Below are positions 1 through 4,248 of a DNA stretch of 5,466 nucleotides, one piece after another (the stretch's first letter is position 1; every line of letters starts with the position of its first letter). This DNA comes from Reyranella sp. (lineage in GTDB: Bacteria > Pseudomonadota > Alphaproteobacteria > Reyranellales > Reyranellaceae). The translations under genes and the position numbers were made by a program. The notes beneath the pieces are model-generated. The model was not told the DNA's origin and did no database searches. It saw only the letters and a program-made list of their open reading frames with translations. The stretch is from NCBI GenBank assembly GCA_030679805.1, contig JAUXST010000932.1, forward strand, positions 1 through 5,466. The letters run 5' to 3'.

Positions 1-107
1 AAGTAAGGCATCATCGCTTCGAGGACGCGCGGGTCCATCGGCGTCGTGGCCTGGTAATCGAGGTAGATCGGCTGGTCGTTGCGCCGGATCTGGGCAATGG
101 CGTTCAT
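1..107 (-). CDS. iscS: IscS-type cysteine desulfurase, N-terminal fragment (runs off window)
   Basis: Reading the minus strand from the ATG at 107 gives 35 complete codons that continue past the window edge. Residues 14-23 read IYLDYQATTP, followed by MDPRVLEAMMPY. This is the characteristic N-terminus of IscS/NifS class V, PLP-dependent cysteine desulfurases, which take sulfur from L-cysteine as an enzyme persulfide and pass it to the IscU scaffold in the cytosol. The start is supported by AAGGGG with 5 nt spacing (113-118), and the first residues before IYLDYQATTP have a normal length for the family. The gene lies 18 nt downstream of another cysteine desulfurase and two genes downstream of iscR, so it is probably part of the isc operon. 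The catalytic Lys and Cys lie outside the window, so activity cannot be judged. The symbol iscS rests on the DYQATTP-type start and on position. The other paralogue upstream is more divergent. Confidence 0.88.
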   Translation of the reverse strand, partial: MNAIAQIRRNDQPIYLDYQATTPMDPRVLEAMMPY

Positions 108-112
108 GCTAA

Positions 113-118
113 CCCCTT
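113..118 (-). promoter_or_regulatory. Ribosome binding site of the downstream iscS
   Basis: On the minus strand AAGGGG lies 5 nt before the ATG at 107, inside the 18-nt gap after the upstream desulfurase stop codon. It fixes the start of the partial gene and indicates independent re-initiation within the operon. Confidence 0.7.
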
Positions 119-125
119 GAAAATC

Positions 126-1247
126 CTAGGCCGCCCGGGCACGACTTATATCCGAGCGTCCTGCTCGGATATATAAGTCCCGCCACGTGGCGATCAAGCG
201 TTCAATATCGTCGAAACAGCTATTCCAGCCGAAGCTTATTCTGAGTGCCGTCTCGGCTTCGGCAGGTTCCACGCCCATGGCCAAAAGCACCGCCGAGCGC
301 GTCACTTTGCCCGAGGAACAGGCCGCTCCGGCCGACACGCCAATGCCCGCCAGATCGAGGGCCATGACCTGGGTTTCCGCCCGGACGCCCGGCATGGAAA
401 TACAGGTCGTGTTGGGCAACCGATCCGCCGACGCGCCATAGATACGAGCCGCCGGTGCGATCTCAAGCAGGCTCGCCTCCAGGCGGTCGCGCCATTCGCG
501 CGTCGCCAGGCCGTTCCCTGCCTCGGTCGCCGCGGCGCCGAAGCCCGCGATACCCGCCACGTTTTCCGTGCCAGCACGGCGATTGGATTCCTGGCCGCCG
601 CCGAGACGGTCAGGCAAGAACGGCACATTGCTGCGGACGACCAGCGCGCCGACCCCTGTTGGACCACCGAACTTGTGAGCCGACAGGCTGAGATAATCGA
701 CACCGAGGCTATGCAGATCGACGGACACCTTCCCGGCGCCCTGTACAGCGTCGCAATGCACCAGCGCGCCCGCAGCATGGGCCACCCGCACGACATCGGC
801 GATCGGCTGCAACACGCCGGTTTCGTTATTGGCGAACATCACCGACACCAGCACCGACTCGGACGATGCCGCCAGACTCTGTTCCAGAATGCCAAGGTCG
901 ACGATGCCGTTGCCCTGGACCGGCACGATTTCCATGCCGTTGGCAGCCTTCAGCACGCTGTCATGCTCGACGGCCGAAACCAGGACACGCTTCCGGCCCG
1001 CACCGGAGAGCGCTGAATTGTTGGCTTCGGTGCCACCCGAGGTGAACACGACCTCCGACGGCCGCGCGCCCACCAGGGACGCCACCTGCCGGCGCGCCCA
1101 GTCGACGCGTGCACGCGCCGTGCGACCGACACGATGCACCGACGAAGGATTGCCACCCGCCTGCAACGCTTCCACCATGGCGTCGAACGCCGCCGGCCGG
1201 AGCGGGCTGGTGGCGTTGTGATCCAGGTAGGTATAGGCGGCGGGCAT
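126..1247 (-). CDS. Group I cysteine desulfurase (NifS/IscS-like), first of two in the isc operon
   Basis: The 373-residue protein is a fold-type I PLP enzyme of the class V aminotransferase family, predicted to convert L-cysteine to alanine plus an enzyme-bound persulfide for Fe-S cluster or thiolation pathways in the cytosol. Visible signatures, numbered from the chosen start, are YLDHNATSPLRP (7-18), GGTEANN (71-77, PLP phosphate contact), the active-site His in SAVEHDS (H95), FANNETG (138-144), HCDAVQ (D166, Q169), the PLP lysine in SAHKFGGPTG (K192), RRAGTENV (223-230) and the sulfur-accepting cysteine in GAACSSGK (C310). All catalytic residues are present. The ATG at 1247 is chosen because it sits 13 nt after the iscR stop, has AAGG upstream and begins just before the conserved LDHNAT. 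A longer open frame back to 1325 would overlap iscR. The small group I loop around C310 separates it from SufS. It is a paralogue of the IscS that follows, so a role distinct from bulk cluster assembly is possible, but this is inference. The last dozen residues are encoded by a large inverted repeat. Confidence 0.93.
   Translation of the reverse strand: MPAAYTYLDHNATSPLRPAAFDAMVEALQAGGNPSSVHRVGRTARARVDWARRQVASLVGARPSEVVFTSGGTEANNSALSGAGRKRVLVSAVEHDSVLKAANGMEIVPVQGNGIVDLGILEQSLAASSESVLVSVMFANNETGVLQPIADVVRVAHAAGALVHCDAVQGAGKVSVDLHSLGVDYLSLSAHKFGGPTGVGALVVRSNVPFLPDRLGGGQESNRRAGTENVAGIAGFGAAATEAGNGLATREWRDRLEASLLEIAPAARIYGASADRLPNTTCISMPGVRAETQVMALDLAGIGVSAGAACSSGKVTRSAVLLAMGVEPAEAETALRISFGWNSCFDDIERLIATWRDLYIRAGRSDISRARAA
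143..179 (-). repeat. AT-rich inverted repeat (stem-loop) in the last codons of the first cysteine desulfurase
   Basis: The left arm is GACTTATATCCGAGC (143-157), the loop 158-162, and the right arm GCTCGGATATATAAGTC (163-179). All 15 bases of the left arm pair with the right arm, leaving a 2-nt bulge. In the mRNA the arms encode roughly DLYIRA and RSDIS of the protein C-terminus, 15 bases before the stop codon. It is AT-rich against a GC-rich surround. No run of T follows on either strand, so it does not look like an intrinsic terminator. It may be an mRNA stabilising or processing element between operon genes, or the footprint of a local inverted duplication. Confidence 0.8.
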
Positions 1248-1260
1248 CGAGCGTGCCTTG

Positions 1261-1734
1261 CTAGCTGGCGGCAGCCATCGAGTCCGATTTGGCCGGACCG
1301 GGAGCCTCGCTGAGGCGCGACGCAAGGCGGCGCTCCAGCACGTCCAGCAATGTCACCGAACTCAGGAAGGCGTGGATCTGGTTGCCGAGTTCTTCCCACA
1401 GGTCGTGGGTGAGGCACTTGCTGCGATCGGCCCGGCAGCCGGTCGCCCCCATTTCGGTGCAGCGCGTGGCGCTGATGGGCTCGTCGACGGCCAGGATGAT
1501 TTCAGACACCCTGGTCTCAGCGGAGCCGTGGGCAAGGCGATAGCCACCACCCGGTCCGCGCACGCTCTTCACCAGGCCGGCACGCCGCAGCCGGGCGAAG
1601 AGCTGTTCCAGATATGACAAAGAGATTTCCTGTCGAGCCGCGATGTCCGACAATGAAACGGGTTTGGCCTGTGCATGACGGGCCAAATCAACCATCGCCA
1701 TGACGGCGTAACGTCCTTTGGTGCTGAGCTTCAC
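1261..1734 (-). CDS. iscR: IscR, Rrf2-family Fe-S cluster sensing transcriptional regulator
   Basis: The 157-residue protein is an Rrf2-family DNA-binding regulator. The N-terminal winged helix-turn-helix runs from KLSTKGRYAVMAMVDLA (2-18) through SLSDIAARQEISLSYLEQLFARL (27-49) and the wing VRGPGGGYRLA (58-68). The cluster-binding segment has C92, C100 and C107 plus H110 in KCLTHDLW, matching the three Cys and one His that hold the [2Fe-2S] cluster in E. coli IscR, although spacing between the cysteines is slightly longer here. Length fits the family (about 150-165). I chose the GTG at 1734 rather than the longer open frame to 1851, because AGGAGG lies 5 nt upstream and homologues begin MKLSTKGRYA. 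It heads an operon with two cysteine desulfurases 13 nt and further downstream. In known systems holo-IscR represses its own operon, and a type 1-like operator lies in its promoter here. It probably binds as a dimer. Confidence 0.94.
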   Translation of the reverse strand: MKLSTKGRYAVMAMVDLARHAQAKPVSLSDIAARQEISLSYLEQLFARLRRAGLVKSVRGPGGGYRLAHGSAETRVSEIILAVDEPISATRCTEMGATGCRADRSKCLTHDLWEELGNQIHAFLSSVTLLDVLERRLASRLSEAPGPAKSDSMAAAS

Positions 1735-1739
1735 AGCAT

Positions 1740-1746
1740 CCTCCTC
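1740..1746 (-). promoter_or_regulatory. Strong ribosome binding site fixing the GTG start of iscR
   Basis: On the minus strand GAGGAGG lies 5 nt before the GTG at 1734. It is a near-perfect Shine-Dalgarno sequence and decides the start, since the longer frame begins far upstream with no family similarity. Confidence 0.85.
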
Positions 1747-1748
1747 GT

Positions 1749-1764
1749 GCCAGCGCCTGCCGGC
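1749..1764 (-). other. Small GC-rich hairpin immediately upstream of the iscR ribosome binding site
   Basis: On the minus strand GCCGGC and GCTGGC flank the 4-nt loop AGGC, giving six pairs including one G-U. The stem ends 2 nt before GAGGAGG, so if it forms in the mRNA it could influence ribosome access. No regulatory ligand or partner is evident. Confidence 0.35.
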
Positions 1765-1775
1765 CGTCGTTACTG

Positions 1776-1806
1776 AATGCCTAAAGGTCTTGAAAACCAA
1801 GGCATT
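1776..1806 (-). other. Predicted stem-loop in the iscR 5' leader
   Basis: AATGCCT (1776-1782) and AGGCATT (1800-1806) form a perfect 7-bp stem around a 17-nt interior that can add a GGT/ACC pairing (1786-1788 with 1796-1798). It lies in the roughly 120-nt untranslated leader predicted between the iscR promoter and start codon. No T-run follows in the minus direction, so it is not an obvious attenuator. Confidence 0.4.
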
Positions 1807-1863
1807 ACTAAGATATTCCAAGCCCCGATATGGGATCTGGGGAAAAACCAACTCGTAGGGTAG

Positions 1864-1892
1864 GATTTAGTAAACCCGAGTAGTTTGGTCAA
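1864..1892 (-). promoter_or_regulatory. Predicted sigma-70 type promoter of the iscR operon
   Basis: On the minus strand a -35 of TTGACC (1887-1892) is separated by exactly 17 nt from a -10 of TAAATC (1864-1869). Transcription would start near 1857, giving a leader of about 120 nt before the GTG at 1734. The -35 sits inside an IscR-like operator, matching the arrangement at E. coli iscR. Confidence 0.6.
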
Positions 1893-1896
1893 GTAT
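1872..1896 (-). promoter_or_regulatory. Candidate IscR type 1 operator
   Basis: Read on the minus strand, this 25-bp segment begins ATACTTGACC and continues to CTACTCGGGTTT. Compared by eye with the E. coli type 1 IscR consensus as I remember it (ATASYYGAC, an AT-rich centre, then a TC-RRSTAT half), 21 of 25 positions agree. The mismatches are at positions 10, 14, 17 and 24. It overlaps the -35 and spacer of the predicted iscR promoter, where bound holo-IscR would block RNA polymerase. In known systems type 1 sites require the [2Fe-2S] form of IscR, and all four ligand residues are present in this protein. Confidence 0.6.
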
Positions 1897-1959
1897 CAAG
1901 ATTCCCACCAATTCAGTGCACCTTTCGGCGCCGACGGCGGCCCATATTGGTGAAGGACC

Positions 1960-1963
1960 GGAG
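1960..1963 (+). promoter_or_regulatory. Ribosome binding site of the alpha/beta hydrolase
   Basis: GGAG lies 5 nt before the ATG at 1969, with a second purine stretch GAAGGA at 1952-1957. It supports the ATG at 1969 as the start. Confidence 0.6.
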
Positions 1964-1968
1964 CCTCA

Positions 1969-2643
1969 ATGCCTGATGTGATGTTTACCGGCCCCGAGGG
2001 TCGCCTTGAGGGTCGCTATCACCAGAGCAAGGAAGAGCACGCCCCGATTGCACTGATCCTGCATCCCCACCCGCAATACGGCGGGACGATGAACCACAAG
2101 GTCGTCTTTTCGCTATTCCATGTCTTCGTTAACCGGGGCTTTTCGGTGCTGAGGTTCAACACCCGCGGCGTCGGCCGCAGCCAGGGCCGCTTCGACAACG
2201 GCATGGGCGAGTTGAGCGACGCCGCCGCCGCCCTCGACTGGCTGCAGAGCATGAACGCCGACGCCAAGTCGTGCTGGATCGCCGGCTACTCGTTCGGCGC
2301 CTGGATCGGCATGCAGCTTCTCATGCGCCGCCCCGAGATCGATTGCTTCGTCTCCGTGGCACCGCCGGCCAACTCCTACGACTTCACCTTCCTCGCCCCC
2401 TGCCCCGCCTCCGGGCTGATCGTGGGAGCGGAAAGGGACGAAGTGGTGCCGCAGGCCGACATCCAGAAGCTGGTGGCGCGGCTGTCGCTCCAGAAGGGCA
2501 TCACCGTCGAGTCGCGGACCGTGAAGGGTGCCAACCATTTCTTCCACGACTCCCTCGACAAGCTCGCGGTCGACGTCGACAAATACGTCGCCAAGTGCCT
2601 GGTCACGCCGCCGGGCCGGGCGACGAGCAACAAGGAACCCTGA
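1969..2643 (+). CDS. Alpha/beta hydrolase of the COG2945 type
   Basis: The 224-residue protein has a compact alpha/beta-hydrolase fold without a lid domain. Visible family marks are the oxyanion-region segment LHPHPQYGGTMNHKV (31-45), FNTRGVGRSQG (63-73), the nucleophile elbow GYSFG (106-110, nucleophile S108), the probable acid D157 in GAERDEVVP and the catalytic H190 in GANHFFH. The whole triad is therefore present, and an esterase-like or related hydrolytic activity in the cytosol is expected. There is no signal peptide or membrane segment. The substrate is unknown for this family. The ATG at 1969 has GGAG 5 nt upstream, and the protein is of normal length. It is divergent from iscR and convergent with anmK, so it appears to be a single-gene transcript. 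Its promoter region is shared with iscR and its IscR-like box, so iron-sulfur control is possible but not shown. Confidence 0.9.
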   Translation: MPDVMFTGPEGRLEGRYHQSKEEHAPIALILHPHPQYGGTMNHKVVFSLFHVFVNRGFSVLRFNTRGVGRSQGRFDNGMGELSDAAAALDWLQSMNADAKSCWIAGYSFGAWIGMQLLMRRPEIDCFVSVAPPANSYDFTFLAPCPASGLIVGAERDEVVPQADIQKLVARLSLQKGITVESRTVKGANHFFHDSLDKLAVDVDKYVAKCLVTPPGRATSNKEP

Positions 2644-2656
2644 CCGCCTAAGGCGG
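2644..2656. terminator. Small palindrome between convergent genes, possible weak bidirectional terminator
   Basis: CCGCC (2644-2648), TAA, GGCGG (2652-2656) forms a 5-bp GC-only stem with a 3-nt loop, directly between the hydrolase stop (2641-2643) and the anmK stop (2658-2660). It lacks a T-run on either side, so intrinsic termination would be weak. Position is the main argument. Confidence 0.3.
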
Positions 2657-2657
2657 G

Positions 2658-3728
2658 TTAAGGCAGGTGAAGCCGCCCCCCGGTCAACGGTCGGGCGGCA
2701 CCTGTCGTGGTCGGAAAGGTGAGCGGCAGGCCACGCAGCGAGCGCACCGCGAGGAAACCGAACGCCTGTGCCTCCAGCGCATCACTGTCCCATCCGAGAT
2801 CGGCACCGGTCACGACCTTGCCGCGCGTTTCCGCCGCGATCGCCCGCAGCAGCGTCGGATTGCGGGCACCACCGCCGCAGATCACCCACTGCGCCGCGGG
2901 CGCCGGGAAATGCCGGGCCGCGAGCGCCAACGCACGCGCCGTGCCGGCCGTCAGCGTCGCGGCGCCGTCGGCAACCGCCAGTCCTTCCGCCCACGCATCG
3001 CTGAAGTCGCCCCGATCCAACGACTTGGGCGGCATCTGCGCAAAGAACCGGTGCTCGATGAAGTGTTCCAGCCGCGTGCGATCGACGGTGCCCCGCGCGG
3101 CAAGCATGCCGTCGGTGTCGTAACGCTGCCCGGCATGGCGCGCGCACCAGTCGTCGATCGGCCCGTTGCCCGGCCCTGTGTCGAACGCCAGAAGGGAATC
3201 GTCCGCGCCCACCCACGTGACGTTCGCCACACCTCCGATATTCACCACGGCAAGCGGACGCGGCAGATCGCGCACCAGGGCTGCATGATAGATTGGCACC
3301 AGCGGCGCGCCCTGCCCGCCAGCCGCCACATCCGCGGCGCGCAGGTCGTTGACGACGCGCACGCCCAGCGAACGCGCGAGCGCCGCGCCGTCGCCGATCT
3401 GCCAGGTGAAGCCCCTTTCCGGCCGGTGTGTGATCGTCTGGCCGTGGAAGCCCACGAGATCGATGGTCGGAAGCGCGATGCCCCGCTCCAACGACCAGCG
3501 CTGCACGGCTGCCACGTGCGCCTCCGTCACCGCGCGCTCGGCGGCGCGGGTCGCCTCGGAGACCTGCTCGGCGCCAAAGGCCGCGCGTATCGTTCGTCGC
3601 AGCTCGTCTGCGTAAGGAACCGTAAGACTCGGCCCGAAGGATCCCACGCGCTCGCCGTCGGTCTCGATCAGCGCTACGTCAACACCATCGACCGAGGTGC
3701 CGCTCATCAGGCCGAGCGCGCGCATCAT
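2658..3728 (-). CDS. anmK: Anhydro-N-acetylmuramic acid kinase
   Basis: The 356-residue protein matches AnmK, which opens and phosphorylates 1,6-anhydro-MurNAc with ATP to give MurNAc-6-phosphate. This is a cytosolic step of peptidoglycan recycling. It has the ASKHA-type fold signatures: GLMSGTSVDGVDVAL (6-20, phosphate loop), LVGFHGQTITHRP (91-103), WQIGDGAALA (109-118), VVNDLRAADVAAGGQGAPLVP (125-145), VNIGGVANVTW (162-172), FDTGPGNGPIDDW (182-194, with the probable catalytic base D183), CGGGARNPTLL (284-294) and a C-terminal DALEAQAFGFLA (316-327). Length is close to the usual 360-370. The start is the first of two adjacent ATGs. It overlaps the HIT gene stop as ATGA (3725-3728), so translational coupling replaces a Shine-Dalgarno sequence, and none is seen upstream. 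The second ATG at 3725 is possible. Location next to tyrS is a commonly seen arrangement. Confidence 0.95.
   Translation of the reverse strand: MMRALGLMSGTSVDGVDVALIETDGERVGSFGPSLTVPYADELRRTIRAAFGAEQVSEATRAAERAVTEAHVAAVQRWSLERGIALPTIDLVGFHGQTITHRPERGFTWQIGDGAALARSLGVRVVNDLRAADVAAGGQGAPLVPIYHAALVRDLPRPLAVVNIGGVANVTWVGADDSLLAFDTGPGNGPIDDWCARHAGQRYDTDGMLAARGTVDRTRLEHFIEHRFFAQMPPKSLDRGDFSDAWAEGLAVADGAATLTAGTARALALAARHFPAPAAQWVICGGGARNPTLLRAIAAETRGKVVTGADLGWDSDALEAQAFGFLAVRSLRGLPLTFPTTTGAARPLTGGRLHLP
2672..2699. repeat. GC-rich inverted repeat at the 3' end of anmK
   Basis: GCCGCCC (2672-2678) and GGGCGGC (2693-2699) form a 7-bp stem, with an inner CCG/CGG pairing (2680-2682 with 2688-2690) around a 5-nt loop. 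It sits inside the last codons of anmK and 30 nt beyond the hydrolase stop, so it could slow or protect transcripts from the plus strand. No T-run accompanies it. Confidence 0.35.
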
Positions 3729-4174
3729 GCCGGCGAGCCGGCGTTCAAATGCTCGCGCACACGCTCGACGAACGGCCCGTCCCGAACGGGATCGAATCGC
3801 CGGGCCGTTGTCCAATCGTAGGCGTTCCAGGCCACCCGCCCGCGCTTTCCGTCGGGCTCCGTCCGATAGCGCGGAATGATGTGGGTGTGCAGCGCCGGTT
3901 CGCTGTTGCCGAGGGTTTCGTAGTTGATCCGATAGGCGTCGGTCACCGCCAGCAGGGCATCGCCAGCCTGGATCACATCCAGCGAATACTGGACGCGCTG
4001 GGCCCGATCGAGGTCGTTGATGCTCTCGACCACCGGATCGGCCAGCAAGACGCAGTAACCGGGCAGCGGCTGAACGTCGCCCGCGACCAGCCAGCCCGAC
4101 TTCATCCGGCAAATCACGTATGGGTTCTGCCCGCGTCGCGCCAATTCCACTCGTCCCACGATCAGGTTCGCCAA
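3725..4174 (-). CDS. HIT-family (histidine triad superfamily) protein with variant motif
   Basis: The 149-residue protein resembles HIT-superfamily nucleotide hydrolases or transferases. The core motif is EPALHTHIIPRY (92-103), where H96 and H98 are the second and third histidines of H-x-H-x-H and the first is alanine (A94). LLADPVVESINDLD (43-56) corresponds to the strand and helix with the common LxP/D pattern before the HIT helix. Nucleotide phosphate or adenylyl compounds are likely ligands, but no substrate can be named. The start is TTG at 4174. An in-frame TGA lies 3 nt beyond one codon upstream, excluding anything longer, and GGAG lies 6 nt before the TTG. The stop overlaps the anmK start as ATGA, so the two are cotranscribed and coupled. 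No signal peptide or membrane segment is seen. The missing first His occurs with the EPALH-H form that I recall from other proteobacterial HIT proteins, so it may be normal for this subfamily. Confidence 0.85.
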   Translation of the reverse strand: MANLIVGRVELARRGQNPYVICRMKSGWLVAGDVQPLPGYCVLLADPVVESINDLDRAQRVQYSLDVIQAGDALLAVTDAYRINYETLGNSEPALHTHIIPRYRTEPDGKRGRVAWNAYDWTTARRFDPVRDGPFVERVREHLNAGSPA

Positions 4175-4180
4175 ATTTCA

Positions 4181-4184
4181 CTCC
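4181..4184 (-). promoter_or_regulatory. Ribosome binding site deciding the TTG start of the HIT gene
   Basis: On the minus strand GGAG lies 6 nt before TTG (4174-4172). With the in-frame TGA just upstream, this makes TTG the best start. The next in-frame candidate, GTG at residue 6, has no comparable site. Confidence 0.65.
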
Positions 4185-4185
4185 G

Positions 4186-4214
4186 TTGAGGCACGGGCAG
4201 CCTCATGGTACACC
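4186..4214 (+). promoter_or_regulatory. Predicted tyrS promoter with extended -10
   Basis: TTGAGG (4186-4191) and TACACC (4209-4214) are separated by 17 nt. TGG directly precedes the -10, giving a TGN extended -10. Transcription would begin near 4221, about 28 nt before the tyrS ATG. The -10 is a weak match by itself. Confidence 0.35.
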
Positions 4215-4232
4215 CGCGCCCCATACGGACAA
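4205..4232 (-). promoter_or_regulatory. Predicted promoter of the HIT-anmK unit
   Basis: On the minus strand TTGTCC (4227-4232) and TACCAT (4205-4210) are separated by 16 nt. It faces, and physically overlaps, the predicted tyrS promoter in the 74-bp gap between the two divergent start codons. Support is from hexamer similarity and position only. Confidence 0.3.
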
Positions 4233-4248
4233 ACCGCCGAGCAGCGAG

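Larger units (their letters stand above)
1735..1968. other. Divergent intergenic control region between iscR and the alpha/beta hydrolase
   Basis: This 234-bp gap holds the iscR promoter, operator-like box and leader on the minus strand. On the plus strand it holds the upstream region of the hydrolase, for which I find no convincing -35/-10 pair. A CATATT at 1943-1948 could be a -10 but has no good -35. A perfect 10-bp palindrome TCGGCGCCGA lies at 1925-1934. The part from about 1775 to 1920 is noticeably richer in A and T than the flanking genes, as expected of a promoter region. Confidence 0.6.

Noticed and set aside
1248..1325. Longer N-terminus for the first cysteine desulfurase starting at 1325.
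   Set aside because: It would overlap the iscR 3' end and add 26 residues ahead of the conserved LDHNAT start. The ATG at 1247 has a proper gap and a purine-rich site upstream.
1735..1851. Longer iscR open frame beginning at 1851.
   Set aside because: The extra 39 residues have no family similarity, and the strong GAGGAGG at 1740-1746 points to the GTG at 1734.
1925..1934. Perfect 10-bp palindrome TCGGCGCCGA upstream of the hydrolase as a regulator site.
   Set aside because: Short GC-only palindromes are common by chance in GC-rich DNA, and no known operator matches.
2667..3821. 384-codon plus-strand open frame antisense to anmK.
   Set aside because: It is Arg/His/Gln-rich with no recognisable motif. 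It lies opposite a gene with full family signatures, as expected of GC-rich antisense frames.
3729..4181. Open extension of the anmK reading frame through the HIT gene, which could look like a 507-residue fusion.
   Set aside because: The upstream 151 residues are low-complexity Arg/Gly-rich shadow sequence. The real HIT frame there has a clear HIT motif, a ribosome site and an ATGA junction with anmK.
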